From NCBI RefSeq assembly GCF_000069785.1, contig NC_010528.1:1488001-1552000 (forward strand): a stretch of DNA of 64,000 nucleotides. The letters are read 5' to 3'. Made by a program: the position numbers and the translations under genes. Shown here piece after piece: positions 55,720-64,000 of this stretch (its first letter is position 1; each line of letters begins with the position of its first letter). The notes beneath the pieces were generated by a model, which did not search any database, was not told where the DNA came from, and saw nothing but the letters and a program-made list of their open reading frames with translations. The stretch comes from Cupriavidus taiwanensis LMG 19424 (lineage in GTDB: Bacteria; Pseudomonadota; Gammaproteobacteria; Burkholderiales; Burkholderiaceae).

Positions 55720-57084
55720 TCAGCGGTTGACCAGTTTAGCCGGCGTCAGCCATACCAGCACGGCGCCCACCACCAGGATCGCGGACAGCACGTACATCGG
55801 CAGCTGCGTGCTGTGCGTCAGGTCCTTCAGCGCGCCGACCATGTAGGGCGAGACGAAGCCGGCCAGGTTGCCGACCGAGTTCACCACGGCAATGCCGGAA
55901 GCGGCGGCAATGCCCGACAGGAACGCGGTAGGCAGCGACCAGAACAGCGGCGCGCAGGTCAGCACCCCGGCGGCGGCCAGCGACAGCGCGGCGATCGACA
56001 CGGTCGTATTGTTGGTGAACGAGGCGGCAATGGCAAAGCCCACCGCACCCATCAGCGCCGGCACGATCAGGTGCCAGCGGCGCTCCTGGCGCGCATCGGC
56101 GCTGTGGCCGAGGATGTTCATGACGACGATGGCGCAGATGAACGGGATCGCCGACAGCAGGCCGATCTTCAGGTTGCCGGTCACGCCGCTGGCCTTGACC
56201 AGCGTGGGCATCCAGAACGTCAGCGCGTACTGGCCGGTGACGAAGCAGAAGTAGATCAGGCACATCCACCACACGCGGCGGTCGCTGAACACGGCGCCCA
56301 GCGAATGCCCGTGCGACTGGCCGGCGGCCGCACCGGCCTTCTGCTGGTCTTCGTCGATGTTGCGCTTGAGCACGCGCTTTTCATCGGCGCTGAGCCACGG
56401 TGCCTTGTCGATGCCGTCGCGCAGCACGAAGATCGTCACCACGCCGATCACCAGTGCGGGCAGGGCTTCGAGCAGGAACATCCATTGCCAGCCGCTCATG
56501 CCATGCGTGCCGTTGAAGGCGTCCATGATCCAGCCAGACAGCGGGTTGCCGAACATGCCCGCGACCGGGATGCCCGACATGAACAGCGCGATCATCTTGG
56601 CGCGGCGGTTGGCCGGGTACCAGTAGGTCAGGTACAGGATCACGCCGGGGTAGAAGCCCGCCTCGGCCAGGCCGAGCAGGAAGCGCATCACGTAGAACTG
56701 CGTCGGCGTCTTCACGAACAGGAACAGCGCCGAGATGATGCCCCACGTGATCATGATGCGCGCGATCCAGATGCGCGCGCCGATCTTGTGCATCAGCAGG
56801 TTGCTGGGCACCTCGAACAGGAAATAGCCGATGAAGAACAGGCCGGCGCCCAGGCCGAACACGGTCTCGGAAAAGGCCAGGTCCTGGCCCATCTGCAGCT
56901 TGGCAAAGCCGACGTTGACGCGGTCGAGGTAGGCGACCACGTAGCACAGCATCAGGAACGGCATGATGCGCCAGAACACCTTGCTGTAGGCGCGTTTCTC
57001 GATCTGGGTGTCGGTGTCGAGCCGGGCGTTGCCGCCCAGGCTGTCGAAGGCGGGCACGCTGGCCGCCGGTTGGTTGGATGGCAT
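55720..57084 (-). CDS. MFS transporter, anion:cation symporter family (probable tetronate importer)
   Basis: 454-aa membrane protein with 12 hydrophobic segments. It shows the ACS-family text: [98 protein letters not shown]. Relatives carry tartrate, glucarate and phthalate, so sugar-acid import fits. The ATG at 57084 has GGAG ahead of it and gives the normal N terminus. It stands within the operon between otnC and otnI, so the likely substrates are L-threonate and D-erythronate (inference). Confidence 0.92.
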   Translation of the reverse strand: MPSNQPAASVPAFDSLGGNARLDTDTQIEKRAYSKVFWRIMPFLMLCYVVAYLDRVNVGFAKLQMGQDLAFSETVFGLGAGLFFIGYFLFEVPSNLLMHKIGARIWIARIMITWGIISALFLFVKTPTQFYVMRFLLGLAEAGFYPGVILYLTYWYPANRRAKMIALFMSGIPVAGMFGNPLSGWIMDAFNGTHGMSGWQWMFLLEALPALVIGVVTIFVLRDGIDKAPWLSADEKRVLKRNIDEDQQKAGAAAGQSHGHSLGAVFSDRRVWWMCLIYFCFVTGQYALTFWMPTLVKASGVTGNLKIGLLSAIPFICAIVVMNILGHSADARQERRWHLIVPALMGAVGFAIAASFTNNTTVSIAALSLAAAGVLTCAPLFWSLPTAFLSGIAAASGIAVVNSVGNLAGFVSPYMVGALKDLTHSTQLPMYVLSAILVVGAVLVWLTPAKLVNR

Positions 57085-57234
57085 CGGTGGTCTCCGGGTA
57101 GGGTGAGTCTGGTCTAGTAATGTGTGCCGGCTATGCGAAGCGCAGGCATGCGCGTGCCCCGCACGGTGGCCGCAAGGCAACCGCGCCGGTCAGGTCCGTA
57201 TGGCCGTGGTCAGTCGGAAAAACGGGTGGCTGTG

Positions 57235-57888
57235 CTACCAGCGCGCCTGGAAGGCGTCGCGCAACTCAGCCAGTGCGCCGTCGGGCAGCGCCGCGCGGGC
57301 GGCGAAGCCCGGCGTGTCCTTCATCATCATCCATAGCTTGGCGGTCTCCTCCAGTTCTTCCAGCGCGAACGCGGCGCGCGAGACGCTGGACTCCCACACC
57401 ACCGGGCCGAGGCGCTCCAGCAGCACGCCGCGCACCTGCGCGGCCAGCGTGGCCACGCGCGCGGCGACCGCGGGATCGCCGGGCCGGTGATAGGGAATCA
57501 GCGGGATATGGCCGACCTTCATCACGTAGTAGGGCGTGAGCGGCGGCAGTACGTCGTCCGGTTGCCAGACACCGGCCAGCGTCAGGGCCACGAGGTGCGT
57601 CGAGTGCGTGTGCACCACGGCGTGCGCCCCGGGGTTGTTGTCATAGATTGCGCGATGCAGCGTCAGCGTCTTTGACGGCTTGTCGCCCGACACCCAGGTG
57701 CCGTCGGCGGCGACCCTGGCGACCGCGGCCGGGTCCATCATGCCCAGGCAGGCATCGGTCGGGGTGATCAGCCAGCCGTCATCCAGCCGCGCGCTGATAT
57801 TGCCGGCCGAGCCGACGGTATAGCCGCGCTGGTAGAGGCTGGCGCCGATGCGGCAGATCTCTTCGCGCAGCTTGCTTTCGGTGCTCAT
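57235..57888 (-). CDS. otnC: 3-oxo-tetronate 4-phosphate decarboxylase (class II aldolase family)
   Basis: 217-aa member of the FucA/AraD fold that decarboxylates 3-oxo-tetronate 4-phosphate to dihydroxyacetone phosphate and CO2. It has GYTVGSAGNISARLDDGWLITPT, VVHTHSTHLVALTLAG (metal-binding His pair) and a later His in the VWESSV region (GPVVWESSVSRAAFALEELEE, where many relatives have a His-containing loop). The ATG at 57888 shares its A with the stop of otnK (TGATG), showing translational coupling of kinase and decarboxylase. Confidence 0.92.
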   Translation of the reverse strand: MSTESKLREEICRIGASLYQRGYTVGSAGNISARLDDGWLITPTDACLGMMDPAAVARVAADGTWVSGDKPSKTLTLHRAIYDNNPGAHAVVHTHSTHLVALTLAGVWQPDDVLPPLTPYYVMKVGHIPLIPYHRPGDPAVAARVATLAAQVRGVLLERLGPVVWESSVSRAAFALEELEETAKLWMMMKDTPGFAARAALPDGALAELRDAFQARW

Positions 57889-59159
57889 CACTGGCCTCCC
57901 AGCTGGCGCAGCGCTTCGTCGAAGAAGTCCGGGCCGCCGAAATTACCCGACTTGAGCGCCAGCGCCAGCGGCGTGGCGCCGAGCGTGACCGTGGCCGGCA
58001 CGCCGGGGGCGATCTGCGTGCCAATGCGCAGCGCCCTGACGTTCAGCGCCTGCACCACGGCGCCGGAGGTCTCGCCGCCGGCGACGACAAAGCGGCGCGT
58101 GCCGCGTGCCAGCAGGCCGGCGGCGACGGTGGCCAGGCACTGCTCGACCAGGTGGCCGGCGCGCTCCACGCCCAGTTCGGCCTGCACGGCCTTGACCTCG
58201 TCGGGGCTGGACGTGGCGTAGACCAGCACCGGCTCGTCGTGCGCGGCGGCGAAGTCCAGCGCGGCGTCGGCCACGGCTTCGCCGCGCGCCAGCGCGAGCG
58301 GGTCGATGCGCAGCGCCGGGCGGCCTTGCTCCAGCCAGCGGGCCACTTGCCCGTTGGTCGCGCGCGAGGCGCTGCCGGCCAGCACCACGCCCGGGCCGTC
58401 GACGGCGGGGACCGCGTTGGCATCGCCACGCTGCGGCAGCAGGCCGGCGCGGCGGAAATTCTCCGGCAGGCCGAGCGCGATGCCCGAGCCGCCGGTGATC
58501 AGCGGCAGGCCGGCGCAGGCTTCGCCCAGCGTGAACAGGTCGGCGTCAGACACCGCATCGGCAATCGCCAGCCGCACGCCCTCGGTGCGCAGCGACGCGA
58601 TGCGGTCGGCCGTGGCCTGCGCGCCGCGCGCCACGGCGTCGTAGCGCAGCAGGCCGACCTTGCTCCGGCTCTGGCGCTGCAGCACGCGCACCAGGCTGGC
58701 ATCGGTCATCGGTGTCAGCGGATGGTGTTCCATGCCCGACTCGTTGAGCAGCGCATCGCCCACGAACAGGTGGCCGCGGAAGATGGTGCGGCCGTTCTCG
58801 GGGAAGGCCGGGCAGGCGATGGTGAAATCGCTGTCCAGCGCGTTCAGCAGCGCTTCGGCGACCGGGCCGATATTGCCGGCATCGGTCGAATCGAAGGTCG
58901 AGCAGTACTTGAACACGAACTGGCGGCAGCCCTGCGCGCGCAGCCATTCCAGCGCGGCCAGCGACTGCGCCACGGCTTCGGCGGCGGGGATGGTGCGCGA
59001 TTTCAGCGCGACTACCAGCGCGTCGGCCGCGCCGATATCGGCCACGGATTCGGGCACGCCGATGGTCTGCACGGTGCGCATGCCATTGCGCACCAGCGTG
59101 TTGGCGAGATCGGTGGCGCCGGTAAAGTCGTCGGCGATGCAGCCAAGGAGCGCGGTCAT
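57888..59159 (-). CDS. otnK: 3-oxo-tetronate kinase (DUF1537 / four-carbon acid sugar kinase)
   Basis: 423-aa kinase of the DUF1537 family that phosphorylates 3-oxo-tetronate at O4. The N-terminal substrate-binding domain starts LLGCIADDFTGATDLANTLVRNGMRTVQTIG and has FKYCSTFDSTDAGNIGPV. The C-terminal nucleotide-binding domain has VLAGSASRATNGQVARWL, RRFVVAGGETSGAVVQALNV and PLALALKSGNFGGPDFF. Both halves carry the family motifs intact. It lies 12 bp after ltnD and overlaps otnC by one base. Confidence 0.95.
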   Translation of the reverse strand: MTALLGCIADDFTGATDLANTLVRNGMRTVQTIGVPESVADIGAADALVVALKSRTIPAAEAVAQSLAALEWLRAQGCRQFVFKYCSTFDSTDAGNIGPVAEALLNALDSDFTIACPAFPENGRTIFRGHLFVGDALLNESGMEHHPLTPMTDASLVRVLQRQSRSKVGLLRYDAVARGAQATADRIASLRTEGVRLAIADAVSDADLFTLGEACAGLPLITGGSGIALGLPENFRRAGLLPQRGDANAVPAVDGPGVVLAGSASRATNGQVARWLEQGRPALRIDPLALARGEAVADAALDFAAAHDEPVLVYATSSPDEVKAVQAELGVERAGHLVEQCLATVAAGLLARGTRRFVVAGGETSGAVVQALNVRALRIGTQIAPGVPATVTLGATPLALALKSGNFGGPDFFDEALRQLGGQ

Positions 59160-59171
59160 CGTCTGTGCTCC

Positions 59172-60065
59172 TTACTCGGCCTTGCCCGGCAGCTCGATGC
59201 CCGGGAAGATCTTGATCACGGCCGAATCGTCTTCGCCGCCGTGGCCGGCGGTGGAGGCCATCATGAACATCTGGTGCGCGGCGGCCGACAGCGGCAGCGG
59301 GAATTTGCTGGTGCGCGCGGTGTCGAGCACCATGCCCAGGTCCTTGACGAAGATGTCGACTGCCGACAGCGGCGTGTAGTCGCCCTTCAGGATATGGGGC
59401 ACGCGGTTCTCGAACATCCACGAATTGCCGGCGCTGTGCGTGATCACGTCATAGAGCGCGTCCGGGTCCACGCCTTCCCGCATGCCGAGCGCCATCGCCT
59501 CGGCCGCGGCTGCGATATGCACGCCGGCCAGCAACTGGTTGATGATCTTGACCTTGGAGCCGGCGCCGTGCGCGGCGCCCAGGCGGTAGACCTTGCCGGC
59601 GATGGCGGCCAGCACGTCTTCGGCCAGCGCATAGGCTTCGGCGGGGCCGGAGGTCATCATGGTCATTTCGCCGCTGGCGGCGCGCGCGGCGCCGCCGGAG
59701 ACCGGCGCGTCCAGCATCAGCAGGCCCTTTTCGGCGAGGCGCTGTCCCAGGGTCTCGGCAAAGCCCGGCGGCACCGTGGCGCTGGCGATCACCAGCTTGC
59801 CGGGCTGCATCCCGGCCACGGCACCATTGGCGCCGAACAGCACGGCCTCGGTCTGCTGCGCGTTGACCACCAGCGTCAGCACCACGTCGCAGCGGCTGCC
59901 CAGCTCGGCGGGCGAGCCGCACGGCACGCCGCCGGCGTCGGCAAAGCGCTGCAGCACCTCGGGGCGCAGGTCGCAGGCGTGCACGTTGAAACCGGCCCGC
60001 AGCAGCGACTGCGCGACACCAAAGCCCATGGCACCAAGGCCGATGACGCCGATATTCCTGGACAT
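59172..60065 (-). CDS. ltnD: L-threonate dehydrogenase
   Basis: 297-aa beta-hydroxyacid dehydrogenase (3-hydroxyisobutyrate dehydrogenase family) that oxidises L-threonate to 2-oxo-tetronate with NAD. It has the nucleotide motif IGVIGLGAMGFGVAQSLLRAG, the substrate-binding DAPVSGGAARAASGEM, and the catalytic Lys in GAGSKVKIINQLLAGVHIAA. The ATG at 60065 has AGGGAG eight bases upstream; longer frames upstream run through the regulator gene. It is the first structural gene of the operon, 49 bp after the regulator gene. Together with denD it lets the operon use two epimeric substrates. Confidence 0.93.
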   Translation of the reverse strand: MSRNIGVIGLGAMGFGVAQSLLRAGFNVHACDLRPEVLQRFADAGGVPCGSPAELGSRCDVVLTLVVNAQQTEAVLFGANGAVAGMQPGKLVIASATVPPGFAETLGQRLAEKGLLMLDAPVSGGAARAASGEMTMMTSGPAEAYALAEDVLAAIAGKVYRLGAAHGAGSKVKIINQLLAGVHIAAAAEAMALGMREGVDPDALYDVITHSAGNSWMFENRVPHILKGDYTPLSAVDIFVKDLGMVLDTARTSKFPLPLSAAAHQMFMMASTAGHGGEDDSAVIKIFPGIELPGKAE

Positions 60066-60114
60066 AAGGACTCCCTGAAACAGATACGGATGATTCGATG
60101 CTTGCGCCGGCGCG

Positions 60115-60867
60115 TCAGTTGCTGGCGCCGTGCTGGCCGCCGCTCTCGTCGGCGCCCAGCTGGGCCAGCCGGTGCGCGGCGTTGTACATGTGGTTCTGCG
60201 CGGCATTGCGCGCGGCGAGCGGGTCGCCGGCGCGGATAGCGGCGACGATGGCCTGGTGTTCCTCGCGCACCTGTCGCGAAAAATCCGCGCGCCGCGCTTC
60301 GTTGGTGCGGGTCACGCGCGTGGCGGCTTCCAGGTACTGGCTCAGGAATTCCAGCGTCTTGAGGAAATAGGGGTTGCCGGTCGCCTCGGCGATGGCGCGA
60401 TGGAAGCCGACGTCCTCGGCGACGCCGTCGCCGCCCTGGGCCACCACGTCGTCCAGCCGGGCCAGCGCCGCGTCGATGGCCGCCATCGAGGCATCGCTGC
60501 GGCGTCGCGCCGCCTGCGCGGCGACCTCGGCTTCGATCGCGCGGCGCAGCTCGACGATCTGCAGCACCGATTCCAGCGCGCCGGTGTCGGTGTAGTCGAT
60601 GCGCAGCGGCCGGATGCCTGCCTGCAGCGTCACGAACACGCCGCTGCCCTGGCGCGACTCGACCACGCCTTCGTACTTCAGCCGCGAGATGGCCTCGCGC
60701 ACCACGGTGCGGCTGACGCCGAATTCTTCGGACAGCACCGCCTCGGTGGGCAGCTTGTCGCCGCGGGCAAAGGCCCCGCTCTGGATCTTGTCCAGCAGCT
60801 GTTCGGCAACGTTGTCGGTGAGGGCGCGGGCAGGGACTTTCTGGAACACGGCAGCTTCCCAGGTCAT
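60115..60867 (-). CDS. GntR-family (FCD/FadR subfamily) regulator of the tetronate operon
   Basis: 250-aa repressor. The N-terminal winged helix (~15-82) has LTDNVAEQLLDKIQSGAFARGDKLPTEAVLSEEFGVSRTVVREAISRLKYEGVVESRQGSGVFV. The C-terminal all-helical FCD domain (~100-230) has LRRAIEAEVAAQAA, DVGFHRAIAEATGNPYFL and EEHQAIVAAIRAGD with the metal/ligand-binding Asp and His. It heads the operon it probably controls. A TTGTATGATGA sequence on the minus strand just upstream (about 60884-60894) resembles the TNGTNNNACNA sites of this subfamily. The likely inducer is a pathway acid (inference). Confidence 0.92.
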   Translation of the reverse strand: MTWEAAVFQKVPARALTDNVAEQLLDKIQSGAFARGDKLPTEAVLSEEFGVSRTVVREAISRLKYEGVVESRQGSGVFVTLQAGIRPLRIDYTDTGALESVLQIVELRRAIEAEVAAQAARRRSDASMAAIDAALARLDDVVAQGGDGVAEDVGFHRAIAEATGNPYFLKTLEFLSQYLEAATRVTRTNEARRADFSRQVREEHQAIVAAIRAGDPLAARNAAQNHMYNAAHRLAQLGADESGGQHGASN

Positions 60868-60883
60868 TCGGTAATCAGGTCAT

Positions 60884-60894
60884 CATACAAATTT
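60884..60894 (-). promoter_or_regulatory. Possible GntR/FCD operator half
   Basis: TCATCATACAA on the plus strand reads TTGTATGATGA on the regulator strand, one base off the TNGTNNNACNA pattern of FadR-subfamily operators. It lies about 20 bp before the regulator ATG. Confidence 0.35.
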
Positions 60895-61069
60895 GCTATA
60901 CGGCTGCCGACCCCAGGTAAACCCTGATATGGTGCAAATGGCCGCGTACGGTGCGGCCAAGGCTCCGCATTGGTGCGGCTGCGGGGCGCGCGAGCCTGGC
61001 GTATCATTGGCGCCCGCCCGTGCTCGTGGCAGGGGCGCGCTGCATTTCCACCTTCCCGTTTTCTCCGCC

Positions 61070-61498
61070 ATGTCCGCCACCGTCCTGATCTGCCCCTGGT
61101 CCGAAGCCCGCGATCGCGCGCGCGCCATCCGCTACGCCGTCTTTGTCGAGGAGCAGGGCGTGCCGGTGGAACTGGAGTGGGACGAATGGGACGAACCCAG
61201 CTGGCATGCGCTGGCGCTGGCCGCGGACGGCACGCCGCTGGCGACCGGCCGGCTGCTGCCCGACGGCCATATCGGCCGCATGGCCGTGCTGAAGCCGGCG
61301 CGCGGCAGCGGTGTCGGCGCGCTGGTGCTGGAGGCGCTGATGCGCAAGGCCGAGCAGCTGGGCTATCCGGAGCTGGTGCTCAACGCGCAGACGCACGCGG
61401 CGCCGTTCTATGCGCGCGTGGGCTTTGCGCAGGTGGGGCCGGAATTCGAAGAGGCGGGCATCCCGCACGTGGAGATGCGCAAGCGCCTGGCCGGTTGA
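61070..61498 (+). CDS. GNAT-family N-acetyltransferase (ElaA-like)
   Basis: 142-aa acetyltransferase. It has AIRYAVFVEEQGVPVELEWDEWDEPSWHALALA, typical of the ElaA group, then ATGRLLPDGHIGRMAVLKPARGSGVGALVLEALMRKA, with acetyl-CoA-binding motif A (RGSGVG), and LNAQTHAAPFYARVGFAQVG (motif B). The ATG at 61070 begins SATVLICPW; frames upstream are non-coding. It is divergent from the tetronate regulator and convergent with the NRDE gene, with only 10 bp between stops. The substrate is unknown. Confidence 0.9.
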   Translation: MSATVLICPWSEARDRARAIRYAVFVEEQGVPVELEWDEWDEPSWHALALAADGTPLATGRLLPDGHIGRMAVLKPARGSGVGALVLEALMRKAEQLGYPELVLNAQTHAAPFYARVGFAQVGPEFEEAGIPHVEMRKRLAG

Positions 61499-61508
61499 GG
61501 CCCGGCCG

Positions 61509-62336
61509 TCAGCGCGGCGCCTGCACGATGCCGGTGTCGCGCGACAGGTTCAGCGTGCCGTGATAGGCCACGTCGCCGATGCGGCCATCGGCGTCGAAGC
61601 TGCGCTCGTTCAGGTCGAAGCGCCCGTCGTGGCGTATGCGCAGTACCGTGCTGGCGCGCGTGCCATACATCGGCGAGCGGATAAAGGCCGACGACAGCAG
61701 CTTTTCCCAGTCCGGCGCCACGCCCGTGGACGGCAGCTCGAAATCGGCGGCCTGGCGTTCGTCGGCCAGCATCTGCAGGTACGGCTCGGCGCTGGCGTTG
61801 GCCTGGCCGCTGTCCGCCGCCAGCACTTCGGCGAGCGCCCCGACGCGGCTGCGCACCTTGGGCCAGGGCGTATCGAGCAGCGCGTTGGACAATCCGTACA
61901 GGCCGGGACGCAGCCGTTGCGGCTGGCGCGACGCCGAGCGGTTGCTGTACCACCACAGTTCGCGCAGGTCGCTCGCCAGCAGGTTGAAGCCGTTGTAGGC
62001 GCCGTCTTCGCCGGCAAGACGGTCGAGGTAGTCGAAGGGCGCCGCGTGGCCGCGCAGGAAGCCGGCCACCAGCTCGCCGCGGGAACGGGCGTCGGTGCGT
62101 TTTTCGGACGGGGCGCGGTAGTTGGTCAGCGCGGCGAAGCGGCCCTCGGCATTGACCCCCATCCAGGTGCCGGGTTCGCCGATCACCTCGGCGAGGTCGC
62201 GGCCGCCCAGCACCTGCGGCGCATCCTGCCACCAGTGCGCGGCCGCCGCGGGGCGGGCATAGAATTCATCGCGGTTGCCGGCCACCACCAGGGCATAGTC
62301 CGGGTGCGATTGCCAGCCAACCAGGATCAGACACAT
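61509..62336 (-). CDS. NRDE-family protein (TANGO2-like)
   Basis: 275-aa protein named for the motif AGNRDEFYARP near the N terminus, where Cys2 is expected to become the nucleophile of an Ntn-hydrolase-like fold after Met removal. Other conserved segments are GTWMGVNAEGRFAALTNYR, YNGFNLLASDLRELWWYSN, GLYGLSNALLDTPWPKV and STVLRIRHDG. TANGO2 homologues are linked to haem or acyl-CoA handling in eukaryotes; the bacterial role is unsettled. It is the last gene of the leftward ygfZ-DUF4936 group. Confidence 0.93.
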   Translation of the reverse strand: MCLILVGWQSHPDYALVVAGNRDEFYARPAAAAHWWQDAPQVLGGRDLAEVIGEPGTWMGVNAEGRFAALTNYRAPSEKRTDARSRGELVAGFLRGHAAPFDYLDRLAGEDGAYNGFNLLASDLRELWWYSNRSASRQPQRLRPGLYGLSNALLDTPWPKVRSRVGALAEVLAADSGQANASAEPYLQMLADERQAADFELPSTGVAPDWEKLLSSAFIRSPMYGTRASTVLRIRHDGRFDLNERSFDADGRIGDVAYHGTLNLSRDTGIVQAPR

Positions 62337-62428
62337 CGTTTGGCTTCCTTTGCCGCGGGGGCTGGCCGCGTCAGCGGTGTCCCACGTACTTCAGTCCGAC
62401 GGTGCCCGCACGACCTCTGCGAAGGCGC

Positions 62429-62719
62429 CTACAGCACGTCCAGGTCGATAAAGTGTTCGGCGCGCCGCTCGCCTTCGACCCACTGGTCCAGCCCGCTCTG
62501 GCGCCACAGCCCTTCGAGCGTGGCATCGAACGCGGGCGGCACGTCGGCGTAGCACTCCATCCACGTTTGCACGCCGGCGCGGGTTTCCGGCCTGCGCATC
62601 AGCGTACCACCAATTCCGGTGGCTTCGGCGACCGTTTCCATCCAGCGGTGCCAGTGCGGCAGCGCCTCGGCGGCGACGGCTTCCGGAACACGGAAATAGA
62701 CGTAGAGGTGATCGCTCAT
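62429..62719 (-). CDS. DUF4936 family protein
   Basis: 96-aa small protein of the DUF4936 type: HLYVYFRVPEAVAAEALPHWHRWMETV, GTLMRRPETRAGVQTWMECYADVP, FDATLEGLWRQSGL, ERRAEHFIDL. The alternation of strands and helices suggests a dimeric ferredoxin-like (ABM-type) fold, though no catalytic residue can be named. It follows ygfZ by 17 bp, an arrangement I recall from other betaproteobacteria, so a link to YgfZ is plausible. Confidence 0.85.
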   Translation of the reverse strand: MSDHLYVYFRVPEAVAAEALPHWHRWMETVAEATGIGGTLMRRPETRAGVQTWMECYADVPPAFDATLEGLWRQSGLDQWVEGERRAEHFIDLDVL

Positions 62720-62736
62720 GGCAGGTCCTGTGGCAA

Positions 62737-63762
62737 TCAGCCGGCGGCCCGGGCGGCCGGGCCGGCATCCCCGAGCGGCACGTCGTAGGGGAGGTTGGCG
62801 GTGGCCACGGCCGCACCCTCGGCGCTGCCCAGGCGCAGTGCGCTGCCAGCAGCGTCGATCTTCAGTTCGGCCAGCCCGGCCCAGCCGCCATCCGGTGCGG
62901 GCGCGGCATTGACGATCATGCCGCAGGGCTGGCCCGGGTCCTCAGGACGATAGATCTCGGCCGCGGGAGCCGGCACCTCGCCTTCGCCCTGCACCAGCCA
63001 CATGCGCCGCTTGAGGGTGCCGCGGTACTGACTGCGCGCCACCACTTCCTGGCCCGGATAGCAGCCCTTGCGGAAATTGACGCCGCCGACCAGCTCGAAA
63101 TTGATCATCTGCGGCACGAACTGCTCCTGCGTGGCCGCGACGATGCGGGGCAGGCCGGATTGCACCTCGAGCCAGTCCCACAACGCCGGCGCGGCGCCTG
63201 TCAGCGTGGCGGACAGCGCCGCGCGCACGGCGTCGGCGCGTTCGGCCGGCAGCACCAGCTGCCAGCGCGGCTGTCCGGCACTGTCCGGCAGGCGGATCAC
63301 GGTGACGCCATCGGCCCCGGCCACGGCAAAGGGGGCTTCGGGCGCGGGCAGGCCGGCCGCGCCCAGCGCCTGGGAGGCGCCGGCGCCGGCCACGCCGAGG
63401 ATGGCGTGGGCCGGGGTGATATCGGACAGTTTGGCCTTGGCGCGCAGCACGAACATCGACAGCCGCTTCTGTACCGCGGCCTGGATTTCGGCCGACAGCT
63501 GCAGCACGATGCCGTCGGCGTCGCGCCACATCAGGAAGGTCGCCAGCAGCCGGCCCTTAGGCGAGCAGTAGCCCGCCAGGCGCGCCGTGCCCGGCGCCAG
63601 GTCGTCGACCGCGTTGGTCAGCTGGGTATGCAGGAAGCTGGCGGCATCGTCGCCCGCCACGCGGACGAGGCCGAGCCCGGCCGGAGTGCAGACCACGCCG
63701 CCGGCGGTCAGCGCGTCAAGGCCTGCGGCGAGTTCCTGGGCTTGGGGATTCAATGCTGGCAT
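62737..63762 (-). CDS. ygfZ: Folate-dependent iron-sulfur cluster protein YgfZ (GcvT-like)
   Basis: 341-aa tetrahydrofolate-binding protein that helps keep certain iron-sulfur enzymes such as MiaB active (family knowledge). It has LVRVAGDDAASFLHTQLTNAVDD, CSPKGRLLATFLMWRD, and the diagnostic NFRKGCYPGQEVVAR with the conserved Cys. The ATG at 63762 gives the normal length of about 340; an upstream start at 63858 would add a Pro/Arg-rich stretch unlike the family. It starts a leftward group with DUF4936 and NRDE and is divergent from the gene at 63979. Confidence 0.94.
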   Translation of the reverse strand: MPALNPQAQELAAGLDALTAGGVVCTPAGLGLVRVAGDDAASFLHTQLTNAVDDLAPGTARLAGYCSPKGRLLATFLMWRDADGIVLQLSAEIQAAVQKRLSMFVLRAKAKLSDITPAHAILGVAGAGASQALGAAGLPAPEAPFAVAGADGVTVIRLPDSAGQPRWQLVLPAERADAVRAALSATLTGAAPALWDWLEVQSGLPRIVAATQEQFVPQMINFELVGGVNFRKGCYPGQEVVARSQYRGTLKRRMWLVQGEGEVPAPAAEIYRPEDPGQPCGMIVNAAPAPDGGWAGLAELKIDAAGSALRLGSAEGAAVATANLPYDVPLGDAGPAARAAG

Positions 63763-63978
63763 TGCGAGGCAATCGTCAAAGGCAAATCGGGGGAAGAATT
63801 CCGGCTCCGAGGGGTGCGCGGCGCCTGGCCTGCGGGAGGCGCCGGCGCCACGGCTCACGGTCGGGGCCAGGCTGCCGGTTATTATATGGGGCTACGAGAT
63901 TTTCGGCCGGCGCCGGTGGTCCGCGGCGGCATGCCAGTCCGCCGGCGGGCGCCCGGCACCGGTCCCCATACCTGATAC

Positions 63979-64000
63979 ATGAAACGTTTATTCCTTGGCC
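63979..64000 (+). CDS. Start of a divergent gene, probably mltG (partial)
   Basis: ATG followed by six codons (KRLFLG) up to the window end. The basic-then-hydrophobic start suits a membrane-anchored protein. In betaproteobacteria ygfZ is commonly divergent from mltG (yceG), the endolytic murein transglycosylase, and tmk, so that is the best guess. The evidence is only the start and the neighbourhood. Confidence 0.4.

Overview
The window looks like a piece of the main chromosome of a high-GC betaproteobacterium, most probably Cupriavidus or a close Ralstonia/Burkholderiaceae relative. This rests on the very high GC with strong third-position GC, the tRNA-Asp/ppiD and ygfZ neighbourhoods, an Entner-Doudoroff-style lifestyle with a stand-alone pgi, many periplasmic binding proteins (Bug, DctP, LIV types), a large beta-oxidation cluster, and a four-carbon acid-sugar cluster like the one characterised in C. 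necator. The species call is inference; no search was run. There is no prophage, IS element, CRISPR array or other clear sign of recent transfer.

Layout. 1-1900: the end of an ABC-importer operon led by a LacI-family regulator whose 18-bp palindromic operator lies just upstream. 2100-4430: tRNA-Asp and the periplasmic folding factor PpiD, each closed by an intrinsic terminator. 5000-8030: tesA, a divergent orphan YbbA-type ATPase, and pgi. 8259-15616: a leftward run of amidase, TRAP transporter (dctP-dctQ-dctM), D-amino-acid dehydrogenase and NAD(P)HX repair enzyme. 15750-18820: an orphan RsbRD-type histidine kinase, a 71-aa protein, a two-gene small-protein operon behind a consensus LexA box, and a MarR-like regulator. 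19025-23071: purL. 23222-27420: parvulin isomerase, BolA, YciB, MsrB and SelO, a stress and redox neighbourhood. 27847-34831: an acyl-CoA ligase followed by a complete LIV-type ABC importer whose LivF has Arg in place of the Walker A Lys. 34947-36485: a LysP-type permease.

36980-48759: a long rightward lipid-catabolism cluster: fadB-type bifunctional enzyme, nicotinamidase, thiolase, thioesterase, acyl-CoA dehydrogenase, SDR, second thioesterase, zinc-free MDR reductase, class II aldolase-like protein, second SDR and an epoxide-hydrolase-like protein. The two leading lipid promoters (27.8 kb and 36.8 kb) and a lipase promoter (51.0 kb) share a 12-bp pseudo-palindrome, GAACGAYCGTNC, suggesting one TetR-type regulator encoded elsewhere. 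48931-53665: macro-domain protein, Fe-alcohol dehydrogenase, HSL-type esterase, orphan Bug binding protein and a hotdog thioesterase. 53870-60867: the tetronate pathway (denD, otnI, MFS transporter, otnC, otnK, ltnD and a GntR/FCD regulator), which turns D-erythronate and L-threonate into dihydroxyacetone phosphate and CO2. 61070-64000: GNAT acetyltransferase, NRDE/TANGO2-like protein, DUF4936 protein, YgfZ and the first codons of a divergent gene, probably mltG.

GC-rich palindromic repeats (a CCCTCTCCCGC-nn-GCGGGAGAGGG family and a nested 154-bp element) sit at or between gene 3' ends. Because GC is so high, long open frames exist opposite nearly every gene; those were discarded.
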